DNA from: Annona cherimola
Taxonomy: Eukaryota > Streptophyta > Magnoliopsida > Magnoliales > Annonaceae
Reading direction: 5' to 3'
Length of the DNA: 64,000 bases
NCBI GenBank assembly: GCA_030490835.1
Contig: CM059977.1
Coordinates: 37,345,676-37,409,675 of the forward strand
In this document: in pieces, positions 48,963 through 61,900 of the stretch
Layout of the letters: every line of letters begins with the position of its first letter
How positions within the stretch are numbered: position 1 is the stretch's first letter
Notes under the pieces: generated by a model
Database searches by the model: none
What the model was told of the DNA's origin: nothing
Seen by the model: the letters and a program-made list of their open reading frames with translations, nothing else
Made by a program: the position numbers and the translations under genes

Positions 48963-50108
48963 TAGGGGTGCTAAAAAATTAGGTTGGACAGATTAAATAT
49001 TAATTCTAATTCTAATCCATTAAAAAAAATCTTAATCCTAATCCATTTGAAAAACTTCAATATTAACTTATTTAATAAACTGGTTGGCAGATTGTTAACG
49101 AGTTATGTATATGTTACAAACAAGTTAAAATCAAACTAATTTAAAGTTGAGTGTATGCAGTTTGAAATTATCATGGTGAATTGACCTATATTGATGGAAT
49201 GCATAACATGACTAAATCTTTATTAGGAGAGAGAGTGTATATTCAGGGTGTGTTTGTTTGGGATATAAACATGTCAACCAAAACTTTTCAATCTAAAACA
49301 TTTCACTCTCCATAACTATTCTATTTTTTAATTATTTTTTCACATTTTCCTATACAAACTATCCTACTTTTCAATCATTTCTACACAACTATCTATACAA
49401 CTAACCTATCTATTTTAACTTTATTCTCTTTACTTCACATCATTATTCCTATTATATCACATTATTTTCTATCAATGTGACAACTTATATCTCAAAAACT
49501 TTTCATCAAAAGTTTTATCCCCAACCAAACACACCCTCAATGTACTAGCACAAAGAAGGAAATCGACTCAGTGAGATAGAGAAAAGACAAAGAGGGAAAA
49601 ACAATAATAGAGATGGAAAGAAGAAAGATCAGAGATAGAGAAAGATGGAAAAGCGGCTGATCAAAGATGAAGATGAAGAGGAAGAGGAAGAGGACGAGGA
49701 AGAGAGAAGGAAAGAAGTAACGCCATTAGCATGATAGTAGAGAAAATGCTATATAGTTGTAGGCGAAAGAAGGAAAATAGGAAATTGAAATGGAAAAAAT
49801 AGATAATAAGAAATTGGAAAAAGGAAAAGAGATTTAGGATTTAGGAAATATATATACCTTTTTTGAACATATTGTAAATAAGGTTGACAGTAAATAGATT
49901 AAATGAGTTACAAAATGGTTTGATGGTTAAAAGAGTTATTGAAGGAGTTCATGAGTTGTAGAATCTCAACTCTAATTTATTTATTTATTTAAATAGTTAA
50001 ATGGATTGATGGATCGTAAAACATTTAATAAAAAATTCTAACCTAAACTCATTTATAAACTGTTGGACGGGAGGGTTGACGAGTTGAACATGACTATTAA
50101 CATCCTTA
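48963..50108. mobile_element. hAT-like non-autonomous element with nested MITE
   Basis: Ends TAGGGGTGCTAA and TTAACATCCTTA are imperfect inverted repeats. Flanks ATCACAAT (48955-48962) and ATCATAAT (50109-50116) are an 8-bp duplication with one mismatch. The interior is non-coding, with a GA-rich stretch (49600-49740), and is interrupted by the Tourist-like MITE at 49246-49536. Confidence 0.7.
49246..49536. mobile_element. Tourist-like MITE, copy 4, nested in a hAT-like element
   Basis: Ends GGGTGTGTTTGTTTGG and CCAACCAAACACACCC, flanked by a perfect TCA duplication (49243-49245 and 49537-49539). Its closest relatives in the window are copies 5 and 6 (same GTTTGTTTGGG start). It must be younger than the host hAT-like element. 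Confidence 0.82.
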
Positions 50109-50116
50109 ATCATAAT

Positions 50117-50560
50117 ATAAGTAGAGAAACACTAGATTGTGATGGATATATCATGAATTTAGATAAAGAACAACAAAATTACTCTACAATAAACTTTTTA
50201 AATAGAGTAATTAATTAGCTACATATAATATGAATGTGGCTTTATTTGATATCATTTGGCTGCAAATAAGTACATACAGCAAATAAAATGGTTGCATATT
50301 TGACTACATATAAGCAGCTACATAACATATGAATAAATACAGATATTTTAAAAAATTGCTGCAGATATTTGACTGCATTTAATATTACGTATATGGTTAA
50401 AAAAATTTCCTTGTAGGAGCAAAAGGTTCATGCCCCTTAATTTTTATGGAATCGAGATGGTCTTATTTTCTGTTGCCTAGATTACACGCAGGTATTCATT
50501 AACTAAAATTAGCGTATGAATCCTTCCAAAAAAAAAAAAAAAAAGTGTACGGGGAAATCG
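50117..50560. other. AT-rich DNA, no gene seen
   Basis: Repeated phrases of the type TGGCTGCAAATAAGTACAT, GGTTGCATATTTGACTAC and TGCTGCAGATATTTGACTGC suggest short degenerate tandem repeats. An A-run lies at 50528-50544. No coding potential. Confidence 0.45.
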
Positions 50561-50564
50561 ATAT

Positions 50565-52115
50565 CATTGGGATATATTCTGGGGTATTTGTATAATGCTA
50601 CATCAAGTTTGCTAAATTTGTACATTTTAACCTCATGTTTCATATTCTGCAGCAGATGACTTACGGTTTTAAAAATGGACATATTCTCCCCCACCTTAAA
50701 ATGGTGCAAGCAAATGATTATTTTACCCTTATATAAAATGTGAAATGGGGATGGACACGATCCATTCGATTTATAGGCTATAGCCCACTGACGCCTTTCT
50801 CCTTTACTTTTGTTATTTATTTATTTATTTATATTTAGAATAGTCAATATTCATAAGAAATAATAGCCTTTAGTATGTAATAAATAATACTTTTATAATG
50901 AAATAATTTTAAACAATAATCGAAGGATTCATTATTGAAAAAATAAATAGCATTTAGTAAAAAATTGTCTTTTAATTATAAAATGATTAAACTCTAAAAA
51001 CGTAGTTTTTGCTATTAAAAATAATTAATAATTAATAAGATAATAGTCGTTATTTAAAAATAGTGAGATGAAAATTTTATTAAGTATAAGTATCATTTAG
51101 AAATAAATTAGTATTGTCTTTTTATGTGATGTTTTTTTATTTGCGTTGTAGCTTTATAATTTATATTTCTTGGCTTGTACCATTTATAATTTTTTTACTC
51201 ATGTGTACCTTGTTTTTAATGAAAACTATTCTGTTTTTAGAGATTACTTTTTTTTTTAATAACAATAACCATATTTTTCAAAGATTAGTTATGTTTATAA
51301 TCAAAATAATTATTTTTCTAAAGGTTATCTTTTTCAAAACTACTTAGAGTTATTACTGAATGTTATTCATTTATAAAATAACTGTTTATTATGTATTAAA
51401 CGTTAATATTTCCCTACTAATGACTACTTAGCTTATAATATTTTTCGCTTCAATAAATATTTCATTAACAAAAAGTTGTTTTCTTGTAATGAAAAATTAA
51501 CTACAGGAAATTTAATCTTAAGAAACAATCATGTTTGTTAAAAAAATTTATCTTTACTACAAATTTGTGGATATGCTTTGTCACTACTTGATAATATGTA
51601 ATATGTTATCGAGCAACTAATCTTTAAAAAGAGAATAGTTTTTACTGAAAAAATAAGGTGCACCTTATATTTTTCTAAAACACTATAATACAGAATAAAA
51701 CTTTTTTTTGCTATATTCTAGTTAGCTGTTCTACAATGACTATTTTAGTTTATTATTTAAAGTTATTTCCTTGGAAAAGTATATATATATTTTTTACATA
51801 CTGAAGGCCATTGTCTATTATGAATACTGACTATTTTACTTATAAGAATTAATTACTTTACATACGAATAAAAGTAAACGAGAAAAGTGTTACGGGCATA
51901 ATAGATGCCGGAAGTCGATCGGATGGATCATGGCCGTACCCATTTTACATTTTAAGTGTAAAATGATCATTTGCATGTACAATTTCCAGCAAACAGGGTA
52001 ACAGGACAAACAGTGCATATTTCTAAACTGCAAATATGAATCTCATGGGTCAAAAAGTGCAAATTTCACAAAGGCAGCAAAAATTCCCCATTGTATAATT
52101 GTATATTGATGCATT
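50565..52115. mobile_element. long-TIR (MULE-like) non-autonomous element
   Basis: The first 270 and last 240 bases are imperfect inverted copies. AAATGTGAAATGGGGATGG (50737) pairs with CCGTACCCATTTTACATTTT (51933). GCAAATGATTATTTTACCC (50710) pairs with GTAAAATGATCATTTGC (51958), and CATATTCTGCAG (50641) pairs with CTGCAAATATG (52028). The AT-rich interior (50830-51880) has no transposase. The exact tips and target duplication were not resolved. Confidence 0.6.
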
Positions 52116-55100
52116 CCTTCCTGTTCATCTGAATAATGTATGCGGAAAAGACCGCCGGGTCCGGAATGTATATGGATCTGAGTGAGGTGGGCCGAAGTGG
52201 TATAGTGAAATTGTTGGATGCGATATATAACCTTCAAAGAAATGTCGGCTGTCGGCATTTTTATTTTTTTTTGATGAAAATCAGCTGTCGGCATTGGATG
52301 TAAAATCACTGTGATAAAATTGCGTACCAAGCCCAATCAAAAAAATAAAAAAAAATTATATTCGATGTTTTAATTATGAAATTTTAGTTTTTATTGGACT
52401 CTGGAGTTTTTTTACACAGTAGACCTTATACTATAAGATATTTTGTCAGCATTCAATACAAACTAAAAAAGCCCTTTCAGTAAGGGTGTAAATGGGTCTG
52501 AGTAGACTCATGACCGATACCAACTGGACTCATCATGTATTAGATTAGACAACTAGTTGGCTAACCTGAGCATTAGGCAGCGACTTGGTTGACCTGCGCA
52601 TCCTTAACTTGATTTACAAATAAGGTCGGTCGTGGGTCAATTATGGCCTGACTTTGGTTATTTTTATTTTTATTGGTGCAATGTTATATCTTATTGTTTC
52701 ATATTATAATCCGGCACAAGGGAAACAAGGAGCTCCTATCCATTTTGTATGGAGGCCACAAGCTCCACCTATTATACGGGAGACCACATAAGCTTACGAC
52801 TTGAGTTGTGCATATAGTTTTGTATTAAAGGTATGTTTGGTAACGAAAACAACTTTTTAAACCAAAAATTTTCAATTCACAACTTTTCATAATGACTTCA
52901 TTTTTAATTTTTTTTTATATCTTCATGTACAATTATTATATTTTTCGATAATTTCTACACAACTACTTCTATAACTAACTTAATTATTTTTTTTTAACTT
53001 TATTATCTTTACTCATCATCATTATTTTTAACATATCATATCATTCTCTCTCATTTCAAAAACTTTTACACTGAAAACTTTTTATCTAAAAAACTAAATT
53101 AAATGTCTCATTTTCAATTCTGATTATAATAACTTATATAATAATTTAATTTATTAATTAAGGGCTTCTACTTCTGTGTAACTTACATAGAAGAGATTTT
53201 CTATAATACTCTCCATTTTTAAGATGTTGATAATTGATGTAGAATTTAACCCGTTCATTGTATTTAACATTATTTTTAGACTAGAAGATCAAATTTTCTT
53301 CAAATCAAATATGTGCATAGGCAACATTCGCTCAAACATAGATATATTCATGTATAAATTAGGAAAAAATGTTTAGATTTATTCACATATGTATTAGAAT
53401 GTAATGATATTTTATAAGATCATTTATCCATGCAGTAGTAATATTTGAGATAGTTCAAATGCTGAAAATATTACTTTGAAATTATTTTTAGTCTTAAATT
53501 ATTTTATACGTTGATTTTATTATTTGTAGATGAGACCCATATATAGTAATATTAAACAAATGACAGTATTTTCATGATAATATAAATAATACTAAATACA
53601 ATAATGAAGCAGATTTTTCAACAAACATCAAGATATTAAAAATGGAGGAGGTTACGTAGAAGATGAGTTTTATAAAAGTAGGTTCAATCAATCAAATATT
53701 TTCATAGTTAATATTTAAGTTGAACATTTTAGCTTATTATATGGTAGAAAATATTAAATATTTTACAAACGACTCGCATCTTTAACCCACATTACCAATT
53801 TAAATCCAATTCGATACTAACTAAGCCTGACCTATTTTTAAAATATTAGAGTTACGATTGAGTTCTCTGAAGTCCACCTGGTATAGAATGTTATAGCTTT
53901 GGGTATTTAAGTTTGAGTTCACCTCAAGATAACATTAACCCAAAATATTTACAGTCCTAATTTTTAGCAACCAAATATTTACACTACTAAATAGTTTTTT
54001 TCCCCTTTTATCGAACACTACGAAATAGTTAGATGCAATAATTATTGGCAAGTAACCGCTGCATTATTTACGACTAACAATTAGTGAGGAACTAAGCCCT
54101 TCTTAGTGGGGCACTCCAATTGAGGCAAGTCCAGCATGATGATTAAGTCCTAGAGAATATAGAGCTAAGTTAAATGTAAATGACAGTCACAGATTAAACA
54201 AAGAAGTAATAGATTTTGGAGCTGTTATTAGATATTTGAATAGTAACATTTTTGCAGTTAGAAGTTAGGTATTAAGCGGTGTATCTGATGCTCAGATGAT
54301 GGAGGCAAATTTTACCACTTTTAGGCATTAAATGGCTTTCTGTGTTGTAGTACAAAGAATTTTGAGGTAGAAAGTGAATTCTTGGTACTTACTAATTTTC
54401 TCATTAACAATGATTGCCTCCAGTAAAGTGTTGGATTTCTAGTTTAAGAGATGAGAGCAGTTGCCTGAATTTGATAATGCAATTTTCCTTCATATGTTCC
54501 GGAGTGGAAACCAGTCTGCTCATTCTCTGCCAATTCCACCTCCTTTAGTCCAGATAGTGTTCATGTTTGATGCAGAAAGCCACCTGATTATATTGTTGAA
54601 TCATTATGTAAAGACCAAATTTTACTAAATGAATGAACTATGAGTGTACTGTTTTTCCACTCCTCATTGTTCTTTATTAGAAGGGGAAGACTGGTTTTTT
54701 TAAGAACACACCTCATAACATAATTAAAAAAATAACCCTTCCTATTTTAAACATTTTGCAACCAATTTCTTATTTGGTTGTTAAAGATCATAGCGCAACC
54801 GAAGATTTTCCCTGCATGACTTCTAGATTACATATGATACTACTCATTTCCAACTAAGCGACCAAATTTCTATATTTTGCAACAAAATTTTAGATGTAAA
54901 AATCAACTTTTTAGAAGTGTATCAATCCAAGGTTTATTTTAAATTTAAGTGGTGGATTGGATTTTCATTTACTTAAAAGTGATCCAAAATGAGGCAGCAA
55001 CACTAAGACTTCAGCGACTTTACCGTGAAATTAACCCTAACTTCTATGTTGACAAGGGAATTTCGGATCCGTATATCGAACTCAGCTAGCCAGCTTTGGA

Positions 55101-55309
55101 AGTGTTTTAAACTTTTTATGAAACCGCATTGACAAATTTCATAGTTTTAAAAATGAAACAATTAAATTTGCAAGCCGATCGCCCAAAACACGTGTGCATG
55201 GCCCACGAAGGCTGCCAATTATACATTAACACTAACAGGATGCATGATTATATACAATATATTGTATATATGCTTAACTTACAATATTCATTTTTTATTT
55301 TATTTTATT
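52116..55309. other. AT-rich intergenic DNA with degraded repeats, no gene seen
   Basis: Bases 52485-52660 begin AGGGTGTAAATGGGTCTGAG, resembling the start of a hAT-type repeat. 52720-52800 has GGGAGACC phrases, and 52829-53090 is a badly decayed Tourist-like MITE (GGTATGTTTGGTAACG; CACTGAAAACTTTTTATC). The remainder shows nothing I can name. Confidence 0.5.
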
Positions 55310-55505
55310 TTATTTTTTTGATTTTTCTTTATAAATAGATTTTCCTAAGTGCATTTAATATATATACTAAGTTTCATTATTTTAGAATACTTTTACATAT
55401 TTATTTTGAATTTTTAAATATTTGTAAAATGGAAAAACTTGATATATGAATTAAATAGAATTAGAAAAATAAATTATGAAGAAAAAAAAAAAAGTATTGT
55501 AACTT
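55310..55505. mobile_element. foldback element, short member
   Basis: AGTGCATTTAATATATATAC near the left and TATATGAATTAAATAGAATT near the right are inverted counterparts and match the arms of the 42545-42945 element. The element is shorter and more decayed. Confidence 0.5.
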
Positions 55506-55769
55506 AAGTATATATACCGTATACAATCCTATTTTTATGAAACATCTTTTTTTACGAAACTCCTTTTATTTTTAATATTTTTGTTGTTGATGAAAAATCC
55601 ACTTAATCTATTATGCTTAGCATAATTTTTAGTATCTTGGTATGTATGCTTCCAAAATCCACAACCAAATCATCGATCCTCGGAAGGCAATCTCCCTAAT
55701 TAAATCATCACAAAATACGCCGAACATATCGTTCAATGGAATCACACGTGAAAGAGTAATCTGGTTTTT

Positions 55770-56115
55770 ACCTGATGGACGGATGTGATTATGCCCTCAT
55801 TTGCACAGTACGCGTGTTGGTTGTAGGAGCATGGTTTTCCACCCCGGTGGTGGACCACGGGCCTGGAGTAGCCATCCGAAGGCCAGGCACGCCAAGAGTC
55901 GCGTTGGGGATTTCCCTGTCTTTTAACGCCGGTGGGACCATCAGCCAGTGCACGAGTCGATACTCGATACTCGTCCTTTTCAGGCCTCGGCTACTGCGTT
56001 CGCCCATTTGGGCTCTACGGAGTACGGAAGGATGGATGATGCGACACTGGCACATGGGGACCCATCTTTTTACCTAACGTCTGGACGTTAAGGGGCCAAT
56101 CGGACCCGTCCATCT
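55770..56115. other. GC-rich island without a recognised gene
   Basis: About 340 bases with GC-rich phrases (CACCCCGGTGGTGGACCACG, CGAAGGCCAGGCACGCC) stand out from AT-rich DNA. Open frames of 100 (plus) and 88 (minus) codons show no domain I recognise. It could be a captured exon, a relic promoter or a structured RNA, and I cannot choose among them. Confidence 0.4.
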
Positions 56116-56227
56116 GCTACATCACACTGTCGCAGAAAATGGGTTTCATGAGTTTATCCATACGTGCATTGGATCATGATCTCATCTCTAATGTGTAATT
56201 CCAATAATGATGGTTTTTTTTTTCTTT

Positions 56228-56668
56228 TTCACAAATATACTCACCACAATTAGTACTACTCTCAAATATGCCCTTAATATTTTCAAAATCTCAAGTATAT
56301 CAACTATATTTATATTTAATTCTAAAAAAGCGCATTTGATAAACAACCATTAGTTAAATTTTGTGGATGCCCAAAATACCCTTATTATAAAATAATAAAT
56401 GATGAAATGAAATGAAATTAGCATTATCTAAATTTAGAGCTTATTTGTAATTAAGGCATCGACAAGTTATAAAATTCAAAATTTTTAATCTCGTCTTAAA
56501 TTTGAAGGGCATATTAGTAATTTTACATATTAACTAACGACGTTAACTTACGGAATGAGCATTATTAAAATTAAATACAAATATAGTTGATATATTTGAG
56601 ATTTTGAAAATATTGTAATTATATTTGAGATTAAAGTCAAACATAGTAGACATATTTGGCAAAAAAAC
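56228..56668. mobile_element. foldback element (different family)
   Basis: The left arm contains ATTTTCAAAATCTCAAGTAT then ATCAACTATATTTATATTT. The right arm contains the inverse, AAATATAGTTGATATATTTG then AGATTTTGAAAATATTG. The arms are about 95 bases. The centre includes AACTAACGACGTTAAC. Similar phrases occur at the left edge of the window. Confidence 0.6.
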
Positions 56669-57256
56669 TTTTTTTTTGAAATTGAAAAAAAAACCATGAT
56701 TTTGATTGTCCAATCATGGAGTTCTTGTTATCACTGTTATGACTGTTATGTTACAATGTTACATTACAATTTCAACTCATATTGCAATGAAGCTAAAGAA
56801 TTCTTACATCATTTGAGATGCCACAACTCGCACCACACACAGGAGACTTAACTGCTCTACCATACACACGGGACCAAATCCCAAATATGAGCTTTGATCT
56901 TGACCACGAAGCCCATGAGGCATGCATTCCAATCATAGAGTTGAACGCTCGTGATTGGGATGGAAAATTATTATTTTTAAATTTTAGGGTTATTTGTCTT
57001 AATGCTAAAATTTTTTATTTTTTATTTATGTTATTAATTTTTAAAATATCTTGCATTCATATCAATAGTTTTAGTCTTTATCTAATGACTATCTAACGGC
57101 TATAGATACTTAAAAGAGTAAAACTCCATATATATGGTTAGTATGCCCTCCAAGACTTCATTCAAAAATATATAATAATACAAATATATTAAATAAAAAT
57201 ATTATTTTCTTATATTTTCTGTTGTAATTACAGAAATTAGATTTTAGTACTATTAA

Positions 57257-57547
57257 GGGTGTGTTTGTTTGGGGTAAAAAACTGTCAACTAAAACTTTTC
57301 ATTCTAAAACTTTTTACTTTCCATAACTACTTTATTTTTTAATTATTTTTTTACATTTTTCTATATAAACTACCGTACTTTTCAATCATTTCTACACAAC
57401 TACCCATACAACTAACCTATCTATTTTAACTTTATTCTCTTTACTCTTCATCATTATCCCTATTATATCACATCATTTTCTATCAATTTAACAACTTCTA
57501 CCCTAAAAACTTTTCATGAAAAGTTTTACATCTAACCAAACACACCC
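57257..57547. mobile_element. Tourist-like MITE, copy 5
   Basis: Ends GGGTGTGTTTGTTTGGGG and CTAACCAAACACACCC, with a perfect TAA duplication (57254-57256 and 57548-57550). It is 291 bp, non-coding, and very like copies 4 and 6, so these three form a recent subfamily. Confidence 0.85.
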
Positions 57548-57550
57548 TAA

Positions 57551-58277
57551 ATAAACTACTCCTTAGGAGTGATAGATATGTTATCACATATTTATATGTA
57601 CTATACAATAATGTATATTCTAATATATTTATATTATTATCTATCAAAAACAAGTCATGAAGAGTATATTCATTTTGAGAGGCAAGTACCCAATGCGAAA
57701 AATGAAAAATAATTGGTACGCATGCAAATATTTTAATTTTAAATTGGGATGTATGCAAATAATTCGAAGTTTTAGAGAGAAAATTATTATTCTATATTTT
57801 TAAGTTTAAATTAATTATACTTTACCAAATAATTTTTTTAAGAAATTCTTTGGATCCGCCCATGCGTGCATGACTGTATTCCCATTTAGCTTTCCCACGC
57901 ACTTCCAATCATGAGAAATATTCTTTTGCTTTCATGCATGACTTAGATTGTCCGCAATATTATGCAAACGACTTTCAAAAGAAAAAAAAGAATTCCAGCC
58001 AAAATTGTATTTATTTTTCTATTTGTTAGACGGCCTATGGCCACTTTTTGTACTGTTTCTTTTCTGGACAGTCCAATAACGTACCTCGCTTGTCTATGCG
58101 TGCAACTTACTGTCGGCAAGTCACACAGTTCAAAGGACCCACACTGACTCTGACTATCTCGAACACAATCCCTGCATTTTCTTTCTTTCTTTCTTTCTTT
58201 TTATATTTTATATTTTCTGTGGTTGGCTTAAATGGTACTCGAGCAACAGTAGCTAGCAGACGACTTAAATATTGTGA
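57551..58277. other. AT-rich intergenic DNA, no gene seen
   Basis: No coding region supported; the frames at 57962-58311 lack any domain and overlap a (CTTT)n microsatellite (58178-58200). Confidence 0.5.
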
Positions 58278-58551
58278 GTGTGTTTGTTTGGGGCCAAAAT
58301 ATGTTAACTAAAACTTTTCACTCGCCATAACTACTCTATTTTTTAATTATTTTTTCACATTTTTCTATATAAACTATCATACTTTTCAATCATTTCTACA
58401 CAACTACATATACAACTAACCTATCTATTTTAACTTTGTTCTCTTTACTACTCATCATTATCCCTATTATATCACATCATTTTCTATCAATTTGACAACT
58501 TCTATTCTTAAAACTTTTCATCAAAAATTTTACCTCCAACCAAACACACCC
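58278..58551. mobile_element. Tourist-like MITE, copy 6
   Basis: GTGTGTTTGTTTGGGGCC at the left and CCAACCAAACACACCC at the right, with a TGA duplication (58275-58277 and 58552-58554). The first bases of the left tip are altered. The interior matches copies 4 and 5 with a small deletion after ACTAAAACTTTTCA. Confidence 0.8.
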
Positions 58552-58732
58552 TGAATTGAAATTAACCTACAATATTACTTAGGTGATATAGTTCCAGGAA
58601 ATGATTTAGAGAATATGTGACGATTGAGATTAGAACCACAATATTCCATTAGTTTCTATTTGAGAAAAAGGAAATGTAAAATAAAAGGAAGTTCGTAATT
58701 GATAAAGAGCTGTTATCTTTTACGGCCCAAAA

Positions 58733-58960
58733 ACATATATATTTTTTATTTTTTTCATGAACAAGTAAATTTAGGTGTATTAAATTTATAAACTAAGTTT
58801 TACTAATAGATAATCACAGAAATGCCATTGCATATAAAAATCCGAAACAAATACTAAAAAATATCAAAAAATGGTAAATTTTGGTTTACAGATTTAATAC
58901 ACCTAGATTTATTTGTTCATGAAAAACGAAAAAAATATTTTAAAAATATTTTTTTTAGGC
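58733..58960. mobile_element. foldback element
   Basis: TTAGGTGTATTAAATTTATA near the left pairs with TACAGATTTAATACACCTA near the right, and TTCATGAACAAGTAAAT pairs with ATTTATTTGTTCATGAA. The arms reach nearly to the centre, giving an almost perfect hairpin of about 100-base arms. Confidence 0.65.
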
Positions 58961-61900
58961 CGGACTCATAGCTGCCCCCATGCATCCAGTCGTAAAAGAT
59001 CATATGACATTGATAAAAAGGTGAAGGGAGAGTCTTGGTAAAAGTCATTGGATGGAAGTACAATACTGGACTTTGATTAGAAAGAAAATACATATAGCTT
59101 ATAACAGACACTGTCTATTTCTAGCCTAGATGATTCAAACATTTCAAGTCAATTGACTTCACATGGGAGACTTATGTAGCCCAGCTTAAGGGCAATATAA
59201 ATCAATGATTCAAAAGCACTTGAGTTGATTTTTTCAAAAAGATGGAAAATTCATTGTTATAAAAGAATGATCAATTCTCTCTCTCTCTCTCTCATGTACG
59301 TATGATAATGATCAAGCAAAATGGATTATTATTTAGCTAATTAAGTAACAAAATTTTGTACTCAATATATTTTTGTTTTTAAATTTTTTTGGTCATTTTT
59401 ATGTGAATCATGTTGGTTCATATACTAAAACAACATTTAAAAATAAAATAATTTGAGCCTTTTTCATGTGCAGGAGAGACTCAAATGGGTAAAAACTTTT
59501 ATTATTCGGAGATTTGTAAAAATTATGTATAAGGATATAAAAATTGTAAAATATAATATATGAATTAAATACATGTAGGACGACATAAAATGATTAAAAA
59601 ATAAAAAATAAAAATGTATAAATACGTGAGGTTCCATTGTAGTGTGACTTTTATTTTTTAATGGAATATTAAGATATAAAATATTTGAGTCACAATCAGG
59701 TCATTTCTTCTCTAGATATTGTGAAGTAATTGTTGCAGAGGCTGACATTATTGTTCGTAAGGGTCCATTTGATCAGGAGGAGAATAAATTATACCAAATA
59801 TAAATAAACGAAGTCAATTAGGGCATAGCCAAGTCGTAGACATTCGGGTGTATGAATTTTGATCTTGGCTTTGAATATTGGCAGGAATATAGTCTTTATT
59901 GTAATTCAATGTAATAAAAAAATAAATAAATACATTAGTATAAATTTTACCAACATTACCCAGATAAAAGAAAAAAAAGTTTACTATTCTTTTATACACA
60001 TCTTTTGATATGATTTCATAGCTTAACTACCTAATTATTCTAATTTTTCTATTATAACTTAACATTTTAATCATTTTCATATTTTTTACATAACCATCTC
60101 ATCTATTTTTACTTTATTTTCTTAATTTCTAACGATCACCATTATTATATGTTAGGCCTATATGGAACTTATAAAAGAAAGGGATAAAAGTACAAAGAGA
60201 GATCCAAGAAAGAACAAGATAAATTTCACATACCACAAAAAATAATCCAAAGAAGATATCACAAATTATAGTAGTTCGATTAACGCACCTATTCCACTCT
60301 CCAAGTCAACGCCTTAACTCAGGTTTCCACTAGCCAACTTAGAACTCAAGTTACAGTGGTATGATCTCAATCATCTTCTGAATTATACAAATGACTTCAG
60401 ATAGCACGCGAAACTTTTCACAAATCACGACGAAAATTTTCTTCTTGAATTAGAAAAACTCTAATTCAAGGTAAAATAAATAAAAATAAAACAAAACTTA
60501 CAACTAGTTGAATAACACACAAGCACGAAAATGAAGCTTTTAGTAGAATGGTCAAGAGACTCCCCCTCATTAGTAGCTGTATATAGAGGGTCCCTTTCAA
60601 GGGTGGGACACACAAGCTATTGCAAGCTTTAGAGATTGTGAGGATTGCTCTTCATGAAGTGATCGACGTTATCTTTGGGATAAAAGTAAAATTATTGATT
60701 ATATTTGTAATTTTGTTGCTTTCTTAGAATAGATCTATTTACTTTTTTGCTTTTAATACTTTTGGTGCTTGAGTAGATTAAATTACTTTCTTGCTTTCCT
60801 AGATTAGATTTAGTTTGCTCCCTTTTACATTATAATTCTTAGATTTTATTTATTTCCAGCTGTTAGTCATAGATTAATTTTTAGTTATAATTTACTTTAT
60901 AAATTATTCTTAAACTAGCAATCATCTCATTTTTATTATTTTAAATTATAACTCTTGCAACATTTCAAATTTTCATTTTGGTTCTCTGTGGATTTGACAA
61001 AACTTACCATTATTTTATGTTATCTTTTGTACAGTATTAACTTTAATGTGTTTTGATTAATTTAATTAAATTAATGATCATAGTGCTCTTAGTGATAACC
61101 ACTTAGGTCGCATCACCTTTCAAGATTAAATTATTCATTTCAGCACGAAAGTCAGGAAAGTACCCTACCTCTTAGTAGAAATTTATGTATTAGCCTTGAT
61201 CCAATGGATTAGGAAGTAGGAGCTAAACATGAAATTCAACCTTTGATTTGATTGCCCCATTTGGTATTTGAATTAAATGAAGTGGTCATCAGGCGCATTT
61301 CCACCAAGGAAGTTGAGAAGTGGTAAATAGAGTAAGAATAGTAGCTCATAGAGTTTACATGTAGCATGGTCATTGTAATTAGGGTTGGAAATCGAGGTGG
61401 GTCGAGATGGGTCAGGGTGTGTCCAACCCTGACCCTATCTTTCAAAAATCTTGTTTGACCGTTATTTTTATATCGGGTTGGGACAAAGTCGGTTTGACTT
61501 TTACTTTTTTGTAGTAGGTCTCGGGTCAAAATTCGAGTCGATATTAGGACAATGAGTCGGGTAAAAAATGTAGATCAAGTAAGAAGTTTTTAAGAATTTA
61601 TGAACCTATCAAGAATAAAGACAAATTTATATTAAATTTAACTATTATATGTTTCAATCTATCACTAATCAGTCTAAGAAAAATATTAATACTTAAGTAA
61701 AATATGAATATTTATTCAACTATAGAAGAATAAGTAATAAAACTTACCTCGTTTAGAATTTTGTTTACAACTTGAATATTTGAACCACTAATTATTTGAA
61801 CTCATTCCATGTCGTTTGTTGTTTACCTTCAACAGAAATAATAATGATGTCACATTTAGAGTTAAAATAAAAATTGTTTAAATTTGTAGTAGGATAGTAG

